A stretch of 50,749 nt of DNA. It comes from Gnetum montanum. Its lineage: Eukaryota > Streptophyta > Gnetopsida > Gnetales > Gnetaceae. The notes below the pieces were generated by a model. The model was not told the DNA's origin. It saw nothing but the letters and a program-made list of their open reading frames with translations, and did no database searches. The stretch lies in the NCBI GenBank assembly GCA_015680685.1, contig MNCI01015527.1, positions 361,313 to 412,061 on the forward strand, given 5' to 3'. This document shows, in pieces, positions 1-11,480 of the stretch. Position numbers and translations under genes: made by a program. Every line of letters begins with the position of its first letter. The first letter of the stretch is position 1.

Positions 1-1068
1 ACAAGAGTTAAAGTCTTAACCACAAGAATTTACCAAAAAGAAAATAATGTGTCAACCAAAATATACACTGATGATACAACTGGCAATGAGGTGAACAATG
101 GAGAGAAGGATGGAGAGGAGAGAATGGAATGGAATCCCAAGAACAAGGTGTGTACAGCCCTTTGTATAGTTAATGATCAATATGACTTAGTAGATCCCAT
201 CCCAAGTCCAACCTCAAACAAACCACATCCAATAACTTCACATTAATGCATTTAGCCAATCCATCCCCTTGAAGTAACAAGAATGCCTTCCCAAAGAGCC
301 ACCACCATTCCGACCAAACGAAGGAGGAGAGAATGGGAAGCGAGAAGGGCCTTAGTTAGAGAGAAGATTTTTATTTTAGTTCCATAACCAGTGCTTGTAG
401 CCCAAATGATTATTTTGTCTAAGGGGTGTGCTTTGAATTCTCACTGTTTTTTTGTTGTTGTTTTATTTGTTTATGCGTGAGAACCACACCATGTAAAGAC
501 TTTGTTATTTTTATTTGCTTAGCTTCCCAATAATTAAGTAATGTCGAGACGGTAAGCAAACTCAAGAAGAAAACATCCAAGCACCCAAGAGAATGGCCAA
601 CACAAATGCATCAAGTTCCCTTGAAGTCATACCCTTTTCACTGTTTGAGTCCTTCCTTAGTTTGAGAAATGCCTAGTCATCGATTCGTTGATAGTTCTTA
701 ATTAGAAAAGGACTGTACATTCCCAAGCCAAGAGAGACCATAGAAATTTGTGCATGTGTGGATGAAGTGGACTCATTGCCTGTCGTATCAAAAGAACCAT
801 ACCTTAGTATCAACATTATAACTTAAAGGTAAAAACCAAACATTAGCAACCAATAGAAAAATAGTTCATACCATCATTAAGAACACTTATTGGGTGACAA
901 ACTTACAAGATGGATAACACACACAAGAAATGGAAAAGTATGAACGATGTTGTAAAAAAAAAGAAGAAAAGTTAAAGAAATTTGTAAAAAAAAAATGTGT
1001 AAAACAAAAAACGTGTAAAAGAAAAACATGTAAAACAAAAACTTAAAAGAACTGAGGGCCTCAAATGA
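1..1068 (-). other. 3' non-coding region of element A
   Basis: This lies downstream of the last gag-pro stop. It matches the non-coding tail of element D around 12300-13500, including 26 identical bases at 409-434 and 12706-12731. No conserved ORF is visible; the 65-aa frame at 49-246 has no counterpart in D. Its function is unknown, but its retention in A and D suggests a module needed in cis. Confidence 0.6.
945..1050 (-). repeat. A-rich degenerate array (GTAAAA-type units)
   Basis: Degenerate units of the form GTGTAAAACAAAAA follow one another directly after the gag-pro stop. D has a similar array at about 13250-13450 and B a weaker one at 20430-20540, always at the same place relative to the upstream ORF. 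On the coding (minus) strand it is T-rich. A role in 3'-end formation or spacing is only a guess. Confidence 0.55.
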
Positions 1069-4000
1069 TTAGCATAGGTGGCCATCTCCCCCATGACTGA
1101 ATGGAAAGGGAGAGATCCGAAATAATGAATGCCTATTTGAATTTGTTAGAAGTGTCCAACTTCCCCCGATTGATGTTTTCAGGTTAAGGGTTGGAAGTTG
1201 GCGATGCTCATATTCCAATGTATCTATGCCTTCGTTATGGATGCAAGTTGTTCCCCCAGTTCGTTCCATGCATGTTGGTGGGCTACTCTCTTGATCAATT
1301 GTCAACCACTAGGTGTTCTCTTGTTGTGTGGTTGCTACATACAAGCAAATTTGTATTTGATTTCCTTGTGCATACTAATTACATGCAGGAGATGCTGAGC
1401 ATTCCTCCATGTCATCATCCTTTAAGTCACTATATGTGATGCATGGAACTTTCTTCTTCTCGATATTTCCATAAATGTTTACCTTACATATTTCCAAGGA
1501 AAGATCACGGATTCCTAGGCATGCATCTATTGTACTTGGCCATGCCCTTCCCATTATAATTGGGAAGTCCCCTTTGTTGCTGTTGACTTCTATCACTAGG
1601 AAATCAGCTGGGTATGACCAACCACACATAGTGGTAATGATGTCCTCCACCAAACCCAAAGGAATGATGATGGATTGGTCAGCCAACTCTAGTTGAATAT
1701 TTCTCTTCTTAAGTGGAGGCAGGTTCCAGGCTTTATACATTTCTCGTGAGATTAAGTTGACTCCAGAACTTGAGTCAAGAAGAGCCTTATGAGGTTCATT
1801 CCCAGTGACTTGGAGGTAGATTATGGAACTTCTAGGGTTATATAGTTTCATAGGAAGGTGGCCTACCTTGATCCAGTCGGTAATAGTATGTGTTAACATA
1901 ACTGTGTGCGTTGAGCTCTGTTGTTGGTTTGAAGGGAGCTCTGAAGCCTTAGTTGTTGGAGAAGCGTACACAGACTCAACCGCTTGTGGTTGTGAGAGCT
2001 TGTTTGGGCTTTTGGTTCTAAAGAAAGGTCTTCTCTTCTTGCGGTTGTCAGAACCAGCAATGAATTGAAGGTTTACAACTCTTGTGGCATTACGTTGCTG
2101 CAGTTGAGTGGGGAGTTCCCTTTGCATTATTGGAGTGGGAGGTAGTGGAACTATCGGCGTAAGAGTGGCGGATGGATTCGGAGGATGGTATGTATGTGGT
2201 GTGTCTCCTAGAGGAGAAGGAGTCCTAAAATACTCCTGAACTTGGTAGTGATGTTGTGGGGTTGTGTGATCCATAGAGTCACTTGGAGAAATCGGCTGCT
2301 GCACATAATAGCCATATGAGTCTGGTTGCCAGTAAGGGTATTGTTGCCTAGGCAGTGGCATCCCCCATGACTGTGGGTGTTTCCACTCCTGGTGTTGCCC
2401 AATAGGTTGTGGCAGAGTTCCACTTGGATAATACGTTAATGGTTGGTGGAACTACCTTGGGTTACCTTGGGGATAAGGTAACCTTCGGGGTGCTTGCTGT
2501 CTGTTAAGTCTTGGGTTGAGTGCATACACCCCAGACTTTTGTAGATGTGAGATTATTGGGCAACATCCCTTAGGATGGTCATATTGGTAGATCTCACATC
2601 CACCGTCATTGTCTGTATCCGAATCCACAACCTCATCGGCCATAGTCATTTTTCCCCTATCCTTGTCACGTGCATGGCTTGAATCTCTCCGCTTTTTCTT
2701 GTCATGGTCACTACTTCGTTCCTCCTTAGACTCCTTTATGATTTTCAGGACAGTTTCAATTTTACTATCTAAGGAGCTTCATATTTCATCTACCTTAGCC
2801 GACACTTCTGTTATTAGCTTTTGAAGTGGAAAGGTTTTTCTATTCACCAACTCTTCAAGTGGTGACTCATCCTCTTCATCACAGAATCTTACTCCCCTCT
2901 TTTAGAGGGAAGGGTCGTAGTTATACTCGTCCATGCTTTCTCTTTTTCGTAGCTCCCCTTCTTCTTTAGCTACTTGTTCCAACAATCTATGAACTTCATG
3001 GGATCTAAGTTATGATAATCTCCCTTGGGCATATGTCCCAAGGGTTCTTCTAGTTTCATGTCTTAGCCCATCTACGAGGTGGCGGAGTTGATCTCGTTGC
3101 ACGTAACCATGGCCTAGGCAACGATGTAACAATGCATAATATCGGCCCATGGTAGCATCCAAGGATTTGTGAGTACCCTTCTTCCATCCTTGGATCTACT
3201 TACACAAGTTGGACACTCTAGATTATGTTTGGTATTTATCGTTGAATAGTTCAAGCATCGTACTCCACCTCCTAATGGTTTTCGGCTCCAAGAACCGGTA
3301 CCAGCTTTCTGCTTCCTTTATGAGTGTCCTAGGAAACAACTTTAACTTCTACCACTCATTTTCAATATTTTGCAAGGCGCAGGCATCGTGGAATGCCTGT
3401 AAGTGATTTTGCGAATGAGCATTGTATCCCCCCTCAAATCGTGGGATATTATTCATGTCCAGTGTCTTGATCCGACTGTCTTTTTGATGCCTTGTAGGTA
3501 TTCTAATGGCCTCTGTAATGTCTAACATACTTTGGGTTGCTAGTGGGGGCTTGTCATGATCATCTCTCTCATGACGTCTATGACACCTACGTGGTTCCCT
3601 AATTTCCCTTCTTTCATGCCTTGACACCCTAAAATGCCCTCGTCCTCGCTCTCGACTCTCTCGTCAAGGTATCTCATTTTGCTTACCCTTATCCTCACCG
3701 TTGTGCTCTTTGTGACTACGTCCTGATGTGGAAGGAGAGGGTCAATGATGTGATGAATGGGAAGAAGAAGGAGAACCATCGTCATGATGATGTTTCTTAC
3801 CTTCTCTTTGGTGGCTACGGCCCCGATCGTGATGACGATTAGATTTCCCGCCTTTGTCATTTGTTTGGGTTCCCTCATTGAACACTTGGGGTTCTTGGGC
3901 ATCAGAACTAGGGTTGTGTATCATGGAGTGTAGGTTCTAATACCCCACCTCCTCACTATTTTTAGGAGGAGGAACATCATTTTTTGGAGAACCTATTGAG

Positions 4001-4521
4001 ATAGGTTCACCACCTATAATTTCTCTTATGATAGGCAAAGCATTGCGGGGTCCTTTGTCCTTCAACGATGTATCGTAACTCTTCTACCGTGCGTCCCGTT
4101 GATGTTGTGCTATTGTGGGATGGTGATCCCTTATGTCATAATCTTCTACAACGTATTCATTGTATAACTCTGTCATGCCTATCTATGCAAGAGCACAAAG
4201 AAGCATGCTAGGGACTACCCGATCTAGGGGTAACACTATGTTACCTTGCAAATCTCTCCAGTGTAGTTGTTGATCCTGATGGAGGATAAAAGTAAAATCG
4301 GGTATATAGTCATCGTGATGAGTATATACCACCTGATACTATTGAGGAACTGGTGGTTGGTTACGTGTGTTAGACCACCGATGGTCTCTTGTGTGATCCC
4401 TAGGTGATGAAGTGCTTTTGTGAGAAGAAGAAGAAGACGTTGTTGTCTTACTTGGTGTGCTACTGACCGTTGTTTTAATTTTTCTTATGATTAATCCTAA
4501 GGGTTCGTTTAAGCTTCCCAA
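1069..4521 (-). pseudogene. gag-protease polyprotein of element A, interrupted by stops
   Basis: Gag and a retropepsin-like protease in a single frame. Open blocks at 4521-4339, 3924-3742, 3627-3349, 2649-2452, 2361-1375 and 1305-1069 all share one minus-strand frame, about 1,150 codons with nonsense codons but no net frameshift between these blocks. The N-terminus is low-complexity (Ser, Thr, His). The central gag block has the retrotransposon-gag sequence around HLQAFHDAC. The zinc knuckle at 2598-2560 reads CEIYQYDHPKGCC, so its second Cys is now Tyr compared with B and C. The protease block has ALLDSSSGVNLIS and later FPIIMGRAWPS. The expected D-S/T-G is D-S-S here: Gly GGT became AGT. 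The start at 4521 is the first Met after the PBS; the true start is uncertain. Confidence 0.82.
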
Positions 4522-4567
4522 TGATGTGGATGATTTCCTATGTTCTACTTAGTGCACAAACACTTAG

Positions 4568-4585
4568 TCCCTGGCAACGACACCA
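4568..4585 (-). promoter_or_regulatory. Primer-binding site, tRNA-Asp type
   Basis: Read on the minus strand this lies one base inside the LTR and matches 15 of 18 positions of the complement of plant tRNA-Asp 3' ends (recalled consensus TGGCGCCGTTGCCGGGGA). All three mismatches are transitions. B and C have the same site. Confidence 0.85.
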
Positions 4586-4586
4586 A

Positions 4587-5414
4587 TGATGAGTGGCAAG
4601 GTACCCCTACACTCAACCATACGTATATGAGTGTTACACGCGCGATCCGGTCGAACTCCGTAGACTAAGTGCCTACATGCCTCATGGAACACTTAAGGTT
4701 AATTGTTCATTGTCTTCCCAGACTTACTTGTATTTGTCACGGTTGTCTGGTTACCTAAGTCTGAGGTATATGATTTTTATATCTTTTTTGTTTTATCTCC
4801 TATGCTAATGAGGTGAAGGGTGAAGAGACTAATTAACTAACTTTAACTAACTAACTAAGCCTTAATTAACCTAGCATCAGTATCCATTCCCACTTACCGT
4901 TCACACCCTGAACCAATGCAACCTTGATTACCAAATGCTATTTGTTACTGGGATCACCAAGCATAACGCACGTGCTCGAAGCGGTCATACTGAATGCACT
5001 TAACTAGGAGAGAAGGGTTGAGAGAGATTTAATGAACTAATAAAGCATTTAAACATTAACAATAAATAACAATAAATAAAGTCCTATTTAGCTTAGTCCA
5101 TGCACTACAAGGTTTATCCAAGAAGTTCATCTTTATTTCTGTACACAAACTTGTGTTCAGGTACAATATTTGCTCGAATAAAGATCCGTTCACTTTGGAG
5201 CTCCTCCTATGGGCACATGGAAATTATTCTATCTCTAGAGAGGTAAAACTGCCAGAGTTTTGCTACGGTTTAGGCCTAAACTGAGAAACAAGGGAGAGCT
5301 GCCTCTTATTTATAGATTTGATGGCACATTGCGATATTGCGTACGCGATATCACAAGGGAAGATGCAATATCGCATATGCGATATCGCGGCCCATGTGAT
5401 ATCGCGTCCCATCA
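4587..5414 (-). repeat. 5' LTR of element A
   Basis: The ends are TGATG...CATCA in plus-strand reading. The minus-strand TATA box TATAAATA is at 5314-5307. Five GATATC-type units (at 5333, 5347, 5367, 5381 and 5398) lie upstream of it, spaced 14, 20, 14 and 17 bp. The 5 bases outside the LTR (5415-5419, TTTTG) would be one half of the target duplication. Confidence 0.9.
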
Positions 5415-5730
5415 TTTTGCATTTCTATTTTTACTATATATTTATTTTGATGTCCAACACTCCCTCTAATTACATGACGTTTTAAGTAAATGAACATAAC
5501 AATTATTTCTTGGAATATTAAAAATCCATTATGCTATAACAATTTTTTTTGTAATACAATGATTGTAACTAGAATGAAAATTAAAAAAATTTATAAATAC
5601 TATTATTTTTATCAAACAAAAAACCCCAAATTGATTGCAATTGTATCATAGCAATAATTCATGATAAAATTTTTTGTTGAAATTATAAATTATATTTTTT
5701 TCATGAATTGAAGCTACACTATGAAACTCA
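5415..5730. other. AT-rich spacer, no gene seen
   Basis: AT-rich DNA between the end of LTR A and the first movement-protein homology. No ORF, repeat or motif is supported. Confidence 0.6.
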
Positions 5731-6110
5731 AAATGATTTAGGAGCTGAATTTCTGGTGATCCTACTAGATAGTAGAATTATCGGAGATGGAGTACATGAT
5801 GATCCAGATATAGTATGGGAAATGTCCAAAATATGTCAATTTAAAGGAGTCCTAAATGCTAATGTTTTGTGTTTAATTTTGCCAAATTTTCAACTATCCT
5901 TATATGATGAGCATGTTTCTTCCACTTTGCTGTTATGTGTGGAGATCCATAGAGTGCAACTTTTGCCAGGTGCTATTTATGCTACAATTGGTGCAAGCGG
6001 TACACATTTCAATTAAGTAATACTATCTTCTCTAATCACAGAATGGTATTAATTTGCTAGCAAGCTCTGTCAATTGGCTCGAGTTCCTATAGAAGAAATA
6101 TTGAAGATAA
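5731..6110 (+). pseudogene. Movement-protein fragment (first copy), caulimovirid
   Basis: The frame at 5708-6016 has LVILLDSRIIGDG, then QFKGVLNANVLC and LPNFQLSLYDEH. This corresponds to the 30K-superfamily movement-protein core of caulimovirids. The stretch is homologous to 6963-7310, about 1.2 kb downstream, with similarity fading near 6110. It lacks the N-terminal half of the domain. Two partial copies in direct orientation mean rearranged or multiple integration. Confidence 0.75.
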
Positions 6111-6151
6111 CATCTTAATATTATCACACCATAGGTCTAGTTCATGCTTCT

Positions 6152-7262
6152 ATGCCCTGCATAACAAATTTTGAGGAGGAATATAATAATATCGATAAGT
6201 TTGTGCAAGTTCATCCTCCAAGTGCACCTGGTAAGTTGGAATCTAAGCAGTTTCAACAAAATCAGTCTAATGAAGAGTTTTTAGAAGAATTTTATTTTCT
6301 AATTTATGATTATGAAGTTCTAAAATGGCTTGGAGAATGGCCACCTACTCCTTTGATACAACTAGAGGAAGAAAATCTATTTGTTGTTGAAGATGTAGTC
6401 CTTCTAGAAAGGATTGAAGTTGGTGAATTAGAAGTGTTTCATGAACATTATTCATTGATCTTTGATGAAGAAATAGTGGAACAACAAGCTAGAGAAAATA
6501 ATGTTAGAAGGCAGGATGGTTGGTTCTATAGGTTCCCTCCTCCTAATGAACTAAGAGATGATTTTGAAGATGTGGATATAGATTGGGATACACATCATGC
6601 ATTCATGATGCGAGCAAGGTTTGAGAACATTAATGCTTAGATAGAAGCAAAGCTAACTAAAGATCATAAAGTAGTTATTCCTTTCCATGAAGCCATCTTA
6701 AGCAAGAGGTTTTTTGTATCATCTTCTAGAAAATTGGAGTTTTCTAAAATTCCAAAAGAAGCAATCTATACTTTCTCAAATGTATTTTCTGCTTGTATGA
6801 CAACATCTGTCAAGTAATTGAAGGTAATGCTTGACATCAAAGGAGTTAGCATATGTCCAATATTTCTATCATTCTTCATGGAAGATGAGATTGAAAAATG
6901 GAAGTCTCAAGGTTACCATTATGTTCACCTAGGGAAAATTGACATACTAGTGACTCCTAAATTCAACTATGATTTAGGAGTTGAATTTTTGGTGGCCCTA
7001 CTAGATAGCAGAATTATTGGAGATGGATTACATGATTATCCAAATCTAGTATGTGAAATGTCCAAAATATGTCAATTCAAGGGGGTGCTAAATGCTAATG
7101 CTTTATGTTTGGTTTAGCTAAATTTTCAACTATCCTTATATGATGAGCATATTTCATCCAATTTGTTATTATGTGTGGAGATCCATGAAATGTAACTTTT
7201 GCTAGGTTCTATTTATGCTGCAATTAGCACAAGATGAACTTTTCAATTGAGCAATACTATCT
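6152..7262 (+). pseudogene. N-terminal region plus movement protein, caulimovirid ORF
   Basis: One plus-strand frame broken by stops near 6638, 6815 and 7115. The first 160 codons are acidic (many Glu/Asp) and not recognised. From about 6640 the frame enters the movement-protein domain, with SQGYHYVHLGKIDIL, LVALLDSRIIGDG and QFKGVLNANALC. Movement proteins of this superfamily modify plasmodesmata for cell-to-cell spread; this copy cannot make a full protein. The start at 6152 is the first Met of the open stretch. Confidence 0.75.
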
Positions 7263-7498
7263 TCATGAATCACAAGCTCAAATGGGAAGTAAAGTTTCTG
7301 GTATGTAGTAAGCATTTGCAAGCATGCAACTAACCTATAGAAGTTGACAGATATATACAAGGGTCTCCTCGAATTTAGAAATTCTTAAAGGATCAAGAAT
7401 TTCAAATGCTAAAGAAGATAAGGAAAAGATGGAGTAAATATCCAGTCTAGTTATTTGGTTGATCTACAGTAATTGAGTTAGCCACCTTACCGCTAATC

Positions 7499-8900
7499 AT
7501 GCCAACAACAAAGTTCAACAAAGCATCATCATCAAAAAGAAAGCAAAAAGAAGTATTGTCACCAAATTATGATTGTAAAGGTAAATTATTTATGTTTAAA
7601 ACAAGAGAATTAAAGGGTAGAAAGCTAGTAAGTGGAGGAAAGTGGCCTCCATGGAGTTCTTATCATACTATTGCATATGAAGATCCAATACCAGAAACTA
7701 GAGCAGATTGTAACTACATCCTTGAGTATTCAATTGATTCTAGCAACAATCAAAAGGAAGAAGCAAGGTAGTTAAATTATCTACTACATTGGTCAAGTTA
7801 TTATAGTAGAAATCTAAATAATATAGAAGATAAGGTAGATGTTATTTTAGATCATGTATAGTAATATGAAGTTATAGTGAAAAACAAAAAAGAAGAAAAG
7901 CAAAAAAATAAAAATAAAAATCTTTTTGAATATAGTGTTTTTCTTAGAAAATCAATTGCAAATGAAGCTAAAAGAAAAGGAGAAATCAAGAACGTTGGAA
8001 CCTCTAAAGGTTCAGTTGACAAATATCAAAGATCCTCAATAAAAGATTGGTAGGTTGAAGATTGAGAAAAATCTCAAGGCACCAATGACAGAAGATTAAG
8101 AAAACTGTCAAGGGAAAATCATGATGCCCTATCTTGCAAAGTTGCAAGGAGTTTGGCATAATTTCAAGCCTTGGTTGATATGCTAGCAACATTAGTCCTG
8201 TTGCTAAATATTGACTACCTTGCTCATAAAGAAGTGTTACACACAATCAGGCTTTGGGTAGATCAGCTACGAGTAACATCCATACTACTCAACACAGATA
8301 AAAGAACAACCATAATTGTTGGAATGATGAGGATAGTAGAAAAGGTAAGAGTCTGATGGGAAAGTGCTAATCTCGAATCCTAAGAACAAATGCTTCAAGG
8401 AAGATTCCAAGGATTATTTATCACCTTGACAACTAAATTCAAAGTTAATCTCTCTATCAATCTCTGACTGTAAGATAAGGTGTTATTGAATTAATAAAAG
8501 TTGACAAATCTGGAAGATTTTGAGTAGTATAGCACAGAATATGGCAAAGATATCTATCATCTAGTACTCCACAAAGATCGGCTAATCAATTATATGTATT
8601 TGGGTTCTCTCCCAAATAAGCTTGGTTTAATGGTTTTGCACATTGCTATTCAAAATAATATGGATTTAGCCTTTGTTTATTTTGTTAATATAGTTCACAT
8701 GGTAAGATAAGAATTACATATGGCTTGTTACCAAATTAGCATGTTAAAATCTTACCATCTACAAAAGTCTGTTCAAAGATAGATTGAGTTGAAACGTTTG
8801 GGCAACATCCTAGAAAGTTATTCAAGCATAACCATAGAATAGGAGGTCTAAGCTAATGTTCTAAAAGAAGGATTTTTTCATCAAAGTCAAAAAGTTCAAG
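7499..8900 (+). pseudogene. Capsid-region remnant of the caulimovirid
   Basis: The region lies between movement protein and zinc knuckle, where caulimovirids encode the coat protein. An open stretch at 7499-7771 is Lys/Ser-rich at its start and contains SGGKWPPWSSYH. From about 8560 a second readable stretch has INYMYLGSLPNKLG followed by ALHIAIQNN-like residues. Several stops and frame changes break it. The assignment rests mainly on position; the capsid fold itself is not recognisable to me. Confidence 0.5.
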
Positions 8901-11030
8901 TCATACCACTACATGCGACATTGAACATAGCTTGCATCAAATTGAAAAACTGTAAGTTGTTATAATTGCAAAAGAAGAGGACACTATGCCTATGAATGTC
9001 TAAGCAAATCCAACAAAAGTAAAAGCCTTCTTTGAAGAATATGAGGTAGAATGGGAGCCTATCGAGTCTAAAGGCTATCTAAATAATGGAGAAAAGATAT
9101 ATCACTTAGAGTTCCTAGAAAGTGATAATGAAGATGAAGTCCCAAGACTCAGTTTGAAAATGTTCAGAACATCTAATCTCTTTCCAGTGGAATAAGTTGA
9201 TTGGAGTCCATAAGATCTTACTAAGCTATAGCAATTTCTTGATTGACAAATGAAAAAATCAGAATTAGATAGCTTCTCATCAACCCCATCAAGTATGTCC
9301 TTGCACTTTAATCCATTTTCTATTTTTTAGGTAAACAATGACAATGAATCAGGTCCAAGTGGAGTTGTGGCCAATGATGAAAACACGGCTAAATTCTATT
9401 ATGACTTTTAGTCAAATCCAGAATACTTGGGAGTCATATTCAAAGAAGACACCTGTTTAGATGAAAGTCTTCTATACTCCAACCAAGAAGTTACATCCAA
9501 GGTTCTGCCAAGATTTTTTATCACCTCCTTTGAAAATAATAATGCTTAGAAGTATGAAGGTGTCAACAAAGTTGGAAAGCTGACCATTGTAGTTTCGAAG
9601 GCATAATGCATCAAATTTGAAAGACTATATCCATAATTTGTATCTTGATCATCCCAATCAAGGTTGCTATTGATGGAAAGGTAAAGTGAGGAAACTTCAA
9701 CAATTTCATTAATGCTGGGCCCACTTTGAATTTTGCACATCAAATTGTAATGGAGAATTGGGTCAAAGCAGTGTACCCTTTTAAAATAGTAACAATGAAT
9801 GGAGTTCAACATCTGAGTAAATTTGCTTTGGATGTTCCTATTCACATTAATGAAGTTTTGACTAGTGAGACCAATTTTATCCAAATAAGTGATAGCATGA
9901 ATGACATCGGTCTAGGAGTAAATTTTATGGATTCTATTTCTCCATACACCATTGGCAAAGAATTGATAGTTTGTACTATGGGAGATCAGAAAATCATAGT
10001 ACCAAGAATTCTACCAGAGATTAGCAAAGCTCAATTTGAACAGATCAGAATGTACACTCAAAATCCAATCTTGAAGCAGATTTTAAAATATGAAGCACTG
10101 TAAGATCTAGAGAGATCAAAGTACAAAGAAGTGCAAAAGATCTTAAAATTTCAAGGAAAATTAAGTGTTGTTGAGGTGGATGAGGTAATAGCTAAGCTGC
10201 AAGCCTGGTACTATGAACATCCATTAGAATTTTGGGCTATGGATAGTCTAGTTGCATACATTACAACTATGCATCCTATTACAGTCTAGAGAAAATCCAT
10301 TGTAATGACTAGGAAAGATGAAGTTGAAGTAGTAGAACAAGTTATTGAGTTTTAGAAGAAAGGTTTGATTCAGCCATCAACATCAAGCTACTCCTATTAC
10401 TTCATCATTAGAAATCACACAGAGGTAAAAAGGGGAAAGGCTTGAATGGTGATAAACTATATCCCATTAAATGTTGTAATAATAGATATCAAATGGCCAC
10501 TTCCCAATAAGGAAGAATTAATTAAATGATTTGTATCAAGAAAGGTCTTCTCTAAGTTTGATTACAAATTAGGGTATCATTAGATGAAGATCATAGGAGA
10601 AGACATCCATAAGACCACATTCAATATGCCTCAAGGATTGTATGTATGGTTGGTCATGCCATTCGGTTTCAAGAATGCACCAGCATAAGTTCAATGTTGT
10701 ATGAATTCAATCTTTAGTAAGTACAATAACTTCATTACAAATTATATTGATGAATTTTTGATTTACTCTGATAATGTCAAAGATCATTATGAACATTTGT
10801 GGTAATTTTCCGAGTTATGTAAAATGCATTTGATTGGATTATCTAGTGATCCTAAAAAGTTCCAAGTACGTAAAAATGAGGTTGAATTTTTAGGTGTTGT
10901 AATCAAAAATGGAAAAATCTACATGCAACTACATGTATTAGAAAATATCTCTGAGTTTCTTGATAGGTTAGAATCCAAGGAACAATGCATGTGTTTCTTG
11001 GATTGATAGGTTAGAATCCAAGGAACAATA
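8900..11030 (+). pseudogene. Zinc knuckle, protease and reverse transcriptase of the caulimovirid
   Basis: All parts lie in one plus-strand frame. A perfect CCHC knuckle, CYNCKRRGHYAYEC, is at 8958-8999. The protease region around 9708-9719 has I-N-A-G where I-D-S/T-G is expected, so the catalytic Asp is lost. The RT has SKFDYKLGYH, then MPQGLYVWLVMPFGFKNAPA (10627-10686). Its active site at 10743-10754 is Y-I-D-E instead of Y-I-D-D. Coding similarity ends soon after EFLGVVIKNGKI, so the thumb is incomplete and RNase H is absent. Confidence 0.85.
10961..11029 (+). repeat. 26-bp direct duplication, 43-bp offset
   Basis: The same 26 bases occur at 10961-10986 and 11004-11029 with no mismatch. 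The duplication ends where caulimovirid similarity ends, so it may mark a breakpoint. Confidence 0.85.
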
Positions 11031-11480
11031 CCATCTAGCTAATAGTTTGAGCCACTTCATTAAGGTGACTTATTGTTGGGTGATACATAGATGGATCACC
11101 ACCACTCGTTCCTACTCACTTCTTTTGCTCTCACAAGAGCTACTCTCAAATCTCGTGCATGCGCTGAAGATCATAGCCTTCTCTGCCTATGCTTCCATCA
11201 AGGTAATATCAATGTTTGGTCTACGTTTAGGCACCTCATCTTAGTGAGACTATTCTATTGTAGCCACTTCTTTAGGAATCTATTAGATAGATTCCACTTT
11301 GAGCTCATCTCGAAGAGGTTTCACGGCATGGGTTTCAAGTTGCTCATGGGGCTATTCTTGGCCCCTTCCTATTCATGGCCATTTGTTCCCTGGTTGGAAC
11401 AATTCTGCTTCCTACACATGCTTTTCTTTTGGTACCATTTGTGGTCAAAATATAACCAAGGATTAGCATTCACCATGTAA
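11031..11480. other. Unassigned segment at the caulimovirid/element D junction
   Basis: Less AT-rich than its surroundings. A 129-codon plus-strand frame (11091-11480) is open but shows no recognisable domain, and the minus strand is also fairly open. It may be the distal end of element D or other inserted DNA. Confidence 0.35.

Larger units (their letters stand above)
1..5414 (-). mobile_element. Element A: partial Ty3/gypsy-like LTR retrotransposon (gag-pro, 5' LTR)
   Basis: The element reads right to left: 5' LTR at 4587-5414, a primer-binding site, one long gag-protease frame (4521 to 1069), then non-coding sequence to the window edge. Its 3' LTR and any second ORF lie outside the window. 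The LTR belongs to the same family as B, C and the LTR starting at 50606, but is closest to the truncated LTR at 35804. Unlike B and C it keeps a protease domain. Family and orientation are clear from the gag, protease, PBS and LTR; the left limit is unknown. Confidence 0.88.
5731..11030 (+). mobile_element. Endogenous caulimovirid (pararetrovirus), decayed and rearranged
   Basis: In order on the plus strand: a movement-protein fragment, an N-terminal region plus a second movement protein, a capsid-like region, a CCHC zinc knuckle, a retropepsin-like region and a reverse transcriptase. This is the Caulimoviridae order (MP, CP, zinc knuckle, PR, RT). No LTR, PBS or integrase is present, which separates it from Ty3/gypsy. 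It is broken by many stops and at least one frameshift, its catalytic motifs are altered, and RNase H is missing. Which caulimovirid genus it came from cannot be told by eye. Confidence 0.85.

Noticed and set aside
11091-11480. 129-codon ORF as a gene
   Set aside because: Hydrophobic, no domain, and the opposite strand is equally open.
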